Of a DNA stretch of 64,000 bases, positions 60,650 through 64,000 are shown piece after piece; position 1 is the first letter of the stretch, and every line of letters begins with the position of its first letter. The notes under the pieces are model-generated. The model saw nothing but the letters and a program-made list of their open reading frames with translations. It made no database searches and was not told where the DNA came from. The translations under genes and the position numbers were made by a program. Location of the stretch: NCBI GenBank assembly GCA_018372435.1, contig JAHAJA010000001.1, positions 372,001-436,000 of the forward strand. The letters are read 5' to 3'. The DNA is from Clostridiales bacterium (GTDB taxonomy: Bacteria > Bacillota > Clostridia > Lachnospirales > Lachnospiraceae).

Positions 60650-60677
60650 TAAATATTTGAAGCATATATGCCGATAG
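60650..60677 (+). promoter_or_regulatory. Sigma-28-like promoter of flaG-fliD-fliS
   Basis: TAAA (60650-60653), 16 bases, GCCGATAG (60670-60677) is close to the motility sigma consensus. It lies in the 130-base gap after csrA and about 80 bases before flaG. Confidence 0.65.
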
Positions 60678-60757
60678 ATTCTATAAGTATAAAATATAGA
60701 AAAGTGAAATTGAAGAATTGATTTCAGAACATTAAAATGCACACGGAGGTGTATAGT

Positions 60758-61171
60758 ATGGCGATTAACGGAGTAAAGCCAGGTTCACAGGGAACAGGAG
60801 ATGTATCAAGTAATGTTGCATCTGAGTCTGCAGTAACGGAAGTAGAAAAAGTAAGTGCTCAATCTACTGAAAACATGGGCGGACAAAATGTTCAGACAGT
60901 GAGCCAAGCAACAGAAAATCAACAATTAACAGATGAACAATTAGATAAGAAACTAAAAGATGCTATTAGTATGGCAAACAACAAGTTAAACCAATCTCAA
61001 CCACTAACAAGATGTGAGTTCACTTACCATGAAGATGTGAATCGTGTATCAATCAAGTTGATTGATAAAGAAACAAGAGAAGTGGTAAAAGAAATTCCAC
61101 CAGAAAAAAGGATTAAGATGATTGAAAAGTTGTGGGAGATTACAGGCTTACTTGTAGATGAAAAATTATAA
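60758..61171 (+). CDS. flaG: FlaG family flagellar protein
   Basis: 137 residues. The N-terminal half is Ser/Thr/Gln-rich and probably disordered; the C-terminal half LTRCEFTYHEDVNRVSIKLI and DKETREVVKEIPPEKRIKMI is the FlaG domain. FlaG affects filament length in several genera; its mechanism is not settled. ATG at 60758 has GGAGGTG 7 bases upstream, while the in-frame ATG at 60737 precedes that site. It ends 14 bases before fliD. Confidence 0.9.
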   Translation: MAINGVKPGSQGTGDVSSNVASESAVTEVEKVSAQSTENMGGQNVQTVSQATENQQLTDEQLDKKLKDAISMANNKLNQSQPLTRCEFTYHEDVNRVSIKLIDKETREVVKEIPPEKRIKMIEKLWEITGLLVDEKL

Positions 61172-61185
61172 GGAGGCAATAATGT

Positions 61186-63354
61186 ATGGCTGGAATTAGA
61201 ATGACAGGATTGATATCTAATATGGATACAGAATCAATCGTAGAATCAATGATGGATGCACATCGTATAAAATTAACGAAGATAGAGAATAAAAAGACGA
61301 AACTTGAGTGGAAACAAGATAAATGGAAGGATCTCAATACAAAACTATATAAGTTGTATCAAGAGCAAACGTCCAAGCTACATCTAACCTCCAATTATAA
61401 GACTAAAAAGGTTACATCGGGAAATGAGTCAGTTGTGAAGGTATCTGCAGACAAGAATGCTTCAGAAGGGACTCACTCTATCATTGTTAAACAATTGGCG
61501 AGTTCACAGTACGTAACTGGTGGAAAGTTGGATAGTGGCGTTAAAGGAACAACAAGTTTAAAAGATATTAATCCTTCTTTAGTAGGTAATAAAATAACTA
61601 TCGAAACTTCAAAGGGACAAACTACAATCGATATTACGGACAAAACTACTATAAATGATTTTACTAGAGCTTGTACCAATGCAGGTTTAAACGCAAGTTA
61701 TGATGAAAAACAAAATCGTTTCTTTATTAGTTCAGCTAGTAGTGGACTAGAGCAAGGATTCACTTTAACGTCAAGTGATTATTCAAGTAACTCAGGTATG
61801 CTGCAAGCAAAGAATGAAATTATTAGTTTAGTTGGAAGTGCAAATTCTTCTGCGGTTTATAAGGCATTGAATGATATAGAAGCCACAATGGGGAAAATAG
61901 GAGATGGAAGTGAAACCACTAAGAAGAATTTTGTAAGTGATGTTTTAGCTGGAAACATTACAAAAGATTCCATTAATGCGGATACTACCTTAACCAAGGA
62001 TGAGAAGTCATTAAGAATTTCAATGCTTGAGAATATTGAATCGATTGCAAAAGCTACCGTTTCACAAGCCGATACGAATCTTAAAGCTGACATAACAACA
62101 GCAGAGACAAAAGCAATCAAACAAGAAATCATGGATAAGATGAAAAACTCGGAAGATGGTTTTTATGAGAAAACAATCACAGTTGATGGCGAAGAGAAGA
62201 CATTGCGAGTTGAGATACCAAGAGCTTCTGATTTAGTTGATAAAACAGACGAGGAGATTAGTGAACTAGTAGATACTGCTATGGCATCGGCTGATATGAA
62301 AGAACTACTTGATAATAATGTTAGCAGTAAATACGAGTCTCAAAAAGATGCAAATCAACTAGTTGCATATGGCAAGTTATCGTCAAGTCTTGAAAACTAT
62401 GTAAGTGGAACAGGCGCAACACCTTCTAATGCTTTGGATTTATTAGGGGTTGGTAATATAACAAAGGCGGCAGATGGTAGTTATAAATCCGATTACTCAG
62501 GAAGTAAAGTTATCAGCGCAGCTGATAGCATTGTTGAATATAATGGTGTAGAATTGACAGGTTCTTCTAATTCAATTAAAGTCAATGGATTAACCTTTGA
62601 GGCAATTAGTTTATCGGAGAAGGATATTAACAATAATTATAAGGCAACCTCAATCACTGTAACAAAAGATACACAAGGCATGTATGATATGGTTAAGCAA
62701 TTTGTAACGCAGTATAATACAATCCTCAAGGAAATGAATGATTTATACTATGCAGATTCAGCTAGAGGTTATAATCCGTTAACAGATGAAGAAAAAGAAG
62801 CGATGACTGATGAACAAATTAAACTATGGGAAGATAAAATAAAAAATTCTTCACTACGTAGGGACACCACATTGGGTGGAATATCTTCAGCTATGAAAGA
62901 GGCTATGTCGAGTACTGTAGTAGTCGACGGTAAGAAGTATTCATTGAGTAGCTTTGGTATTACGACAGCAAAAGATTATACTGAAAAAGGTTTGTTACAC
63001 ATCTATGGTGATAAGGAAGATTCTACTTATGCGGATAAGTCAGATAAATTAATGAAAGCAATTGAAGAAGATCCAGAAACTTTTGCCAAGGTTATGGCTG
63101 GAATTACGGACAATCTACATACTGCTTTGAATAAAAAGATGAGTAAAACTTCTCTAAGTAGTGCTTTAACATTCTATAATGATAAACAAATTGATAATCA
63201 GGTTACTCAATACAAGAAAGATATGACTAAGTTAGAAGCAAAACTAAAAGAGAAAGAAGCAGCGTATTACAAGCAATTTACTGCTATGGAAAAGGCATTA
63301 GCTTCCTTACAAGAACAACAAAGTGCACTTTCAGGGTTGTTGGGTTCTAATTAA
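61186..63354 (+). CDS. fliD: Flagellar filament cap protein FliD
   Basis: 722 residues. FliD N-terminal domain (about 1-105): MAGIRMTGLISNMDTESIVE, KLEWKQDKWKDLNTKLYKLY. C-terminal domain (about 480-720): YDMVKQFVTQYNTILKEMND and a final coiled-coil, KDMTKLEAKLKEKEAAYYKQ FTAMEKAL. A middle insertion of about 150 residues, rich in Lys, Asp and Thr, makes it longer than many homologues. The cap folds flagellin at the tip. AAGGAGG lies 8-9 bases before the ATG. Probably co-transcribed with flaG. Confidence 0.93.
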   Translation: MAGIRMTGLISNMDTESIVESMMDAHRIKLTKIENKKTKLEWKQDKWKDLNTKLYKLYQEQTSKLHLTSNYKTKKVTSGNESVVKVSADKNASEGTHSIIVKQLASSQYVTGGKLDSGVKGTTSLKDINPSLVGNKITIETSKGQTTIDITDKTTINDFTRACTNAGLNASYDEKQNRFFISSASSGLEQGFTLTSSDYSSNSGMLQAKNEIISLVGSANSSAVYKALNDIEATMGKIGDGSETTKKNFVSDVLAGNITKDSINADTTLTKDEKSLRISMLENIESIAKATVSQADTNLKADITTAETKAIKQEIMDKMKNSEDGFYEKTITVDGEEKTLRVEIPRASDLVDKTDEEISELVDTAMASADMKELLDNNVSSKYESQKDANQLVAYGKLSSSLENYVSGTGATPSNALDLLGVGNITKAADGSYKSDYSGSKVISAADSIVEYNGVELTGSSNSIKVNGLTFEAISLSEKDINNNYKATSITVTKDTQGMYDMVKQFVTQYNTILKEMNDLYYADSARGYNPLTDEEKEAMTDEQIKLWEDKIKNSSLRRDTTLGGISSAMKEAMSSTVVVDGKKYSLSSFGITTAKDYTEKGLLHIYGDKEDSTYADKSDKLMKAIEEDPETFAKVMAGITDNLHTALNKKMSKTSLSSALTFYNDKQIDNQVTQYKKDMTKLEAKLKEKEAAYYKQFTAMEKALASLQEQQSALSGLLGSN

Positions 63355-63408
63355 TTTGTTATAATATAGATATGTTAGTTAGATTTATACTAATGTATCA
63401 TTATATTT

Positions 63409-63449
63409 AGGTTGCTAAATTATATGTGAAAACAGAAATTTAGCAACCT
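63409..63449 (+). terminator. Hairpin between fliD and fliS
   Basis: AGGTTGCTAAATT (63409-63421) pairs with AATTTAGCAACCT (63437-63449), 13 perfect pairs, followed by ATTTTG. The T-run is short, so read-through to fliS is likely. Confidence 0.65.
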
Positions 63450-63482
63450 ATTTTGATAACAGGTAAACAAGGAGGAATTATA

Positions 63483-63863
63483 ATGGCTTTTAATTATGCT
63501 GCGGCCTATCAGAATAATAAAGTACAAACTGCTTCTAAAGGAGAGTTAACACTCATGCTTTATGATGCAGGAATTAAATTTGTCAATAAAGCAATTCTTT
63601 GCGTTGAAAAGAAAGATATAGAAGGTGCTAATAATAATATAAAAAAGGCAGAGGATGTTATTGTCGAATTTAGAACTACGCTAGACCATAAGTATCCAGT
63701 GGCAAAAGATTTTGAGGTTGTTTATGATTATATGTATCGTAAACTTATCGAGGCAAATATTAAGAAAGATAAAGAAATCTTGGAATTAGTATTAGTTGAA
63801 TTTAAGGAAATGCGAGATATATGGGTACAGGTTATGAAACAGGGTAGAGAACGAACTAAATAA
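63483..63863 (+). CDS. fliS: Flagellin chaperone FliS
   Basis: 126 residues, helical. The opening FNYAAAYQNNKVQTASKGEL TLMLYDAGIKFVNKA and the core VEFRTTLDHKYPVAKDFEVV YDYMYRKL are FliS hallmarks. It binds the C-terminal part of flagellin in the cytosol and keeps it from polymerising before export. AGGAGG lies about 7 bases before ATG 63483; the in-frame start at 63453 overlaps nothing useful and is rejected. Confidence 0.94.
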   Translation: MAFNYAAAYQNNKVQTASKGELTLMLYDAGIKFVNKAILCVEKKDIEGANNNIKKAEDVIVEFRTTLDHKYPVAKDFEVVYDYMYRKLIEANIKKDKEILELVLVEFKEMRDIWVQVMKQGRERTK

Positions 63864-63902
63864 CAGTATGTTTTGTAATGAGAAAATATAAGAGGTGCCA
63901 GA

Positions 63903-64000
63903 TTGGATAATAATTCAACATATATACAGGTAATGATACAATCATTAAATAAGAAGAGAGAAGTTCTTGAAAAGATTATTGAATATACACTAGATCAAGA
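63903..64000 (+). CDS. Partial gene after fliS, possibly a FliT-like chaperone
   Basis: From a TTG preceded by AAGAGGTG, 32 codons remain open to the window edge, beginning LDNNSTYIQVMIQSLNKKRE and continuing as a helical, charged stretch. Genes following fliS are often short helical export chaperones (FliT/FlgN-like), and this fits by length of helix and position only. The rest lies outside the window. Confidence 0.5.
   Translation, partial: MDNNSTYIQVMIQSLNKKREVLEKIIEYTLDQ

Overview
The window is AT-rich DNA from a low-GC Gram-positive anaerobe, most likely a motile member of the Lachnospiraceae (Clostridium/Lachnoclostridium type). The grounds are strong AGGAGG ribosome-binding sites on most genes, a type-A flavodiiron protein, a separate parE-parC pair, nadABC, and a flagellar block in the order flgM-flgN-flgK-flgK-flgL-fliW-csrA-flaG-fliD-fliS. 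The genus is inference. I saw no rRNA, tRNA, CRISPR array, prophage or transposase gene.

Layout. 0-5.5 kb: a lipoprotein, an ABC-2 exporter, a regulator with two MerR heads, DegV, an FMN-binding protein and an AraC regulator. 5.5-9 kb: a broken Ser/Thr/Asn-rich lipoprotein and a membrane protein fused to a degenerate HAD phosphatase domain. 9-20 kb: a cluster resembling an intrinsic drug-response region (SAM methyltransferase, ABC-F ATPase with a long leader, GNAT acetyltransferase, MgtE Mg2+ transporter with a possible leader peptide, BmrR-like MerR regulator with a UvrA-like ABC ATPase, APH-type kinase, DUF1062 protein). 20-25 kb: an unknown protein, a patatin phospholipase and a GH31 alpha-glucosidase behind a promoter with an operator. 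25-36 kb: two OmpR-type two-component systems and two MacB/FtsX-type ABC exporters, probably two envelope-stress or peptide-sensing modules. 36-41 kb: a zinc-ribbon membrane protein with a small partner, then nadA-nadB-nadC. 41-47 kb: a second patatin and the topoisomerase IV genes. 47-53 kb: a chemoreceptor, an 18-codon ORF with an ideal ribosome-binding site, flavodiiron protein FprA, a TrmB-family regulator and lysA. 53-64 kb: the late flagellar operons, with two sigma-28-like promoters and the FliW/CsrA switch.

The least expected content is between genes. Several families of structured intergenic repeats are present: a roughly 200-bp element with 16-bp terminal inverted repeats (two full copies, one truncated, one internally deleted); a terminator-like repeat of about 87 bp in three places; two single long palindromes, one with a GC-rich core; and an 86-87-bp hairpin-rich sequence that is about 93% identical in two places and ends exactly at the start codons of two unrelated genes (an FtsX permease and fliW). 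The last is the best candidate for an undescribed cis-regulatory RNA or mobile leader.

Coordinates, motifs and pairings were read from the sequence by eye. Functional names rest on family recognition, and no database search was run.
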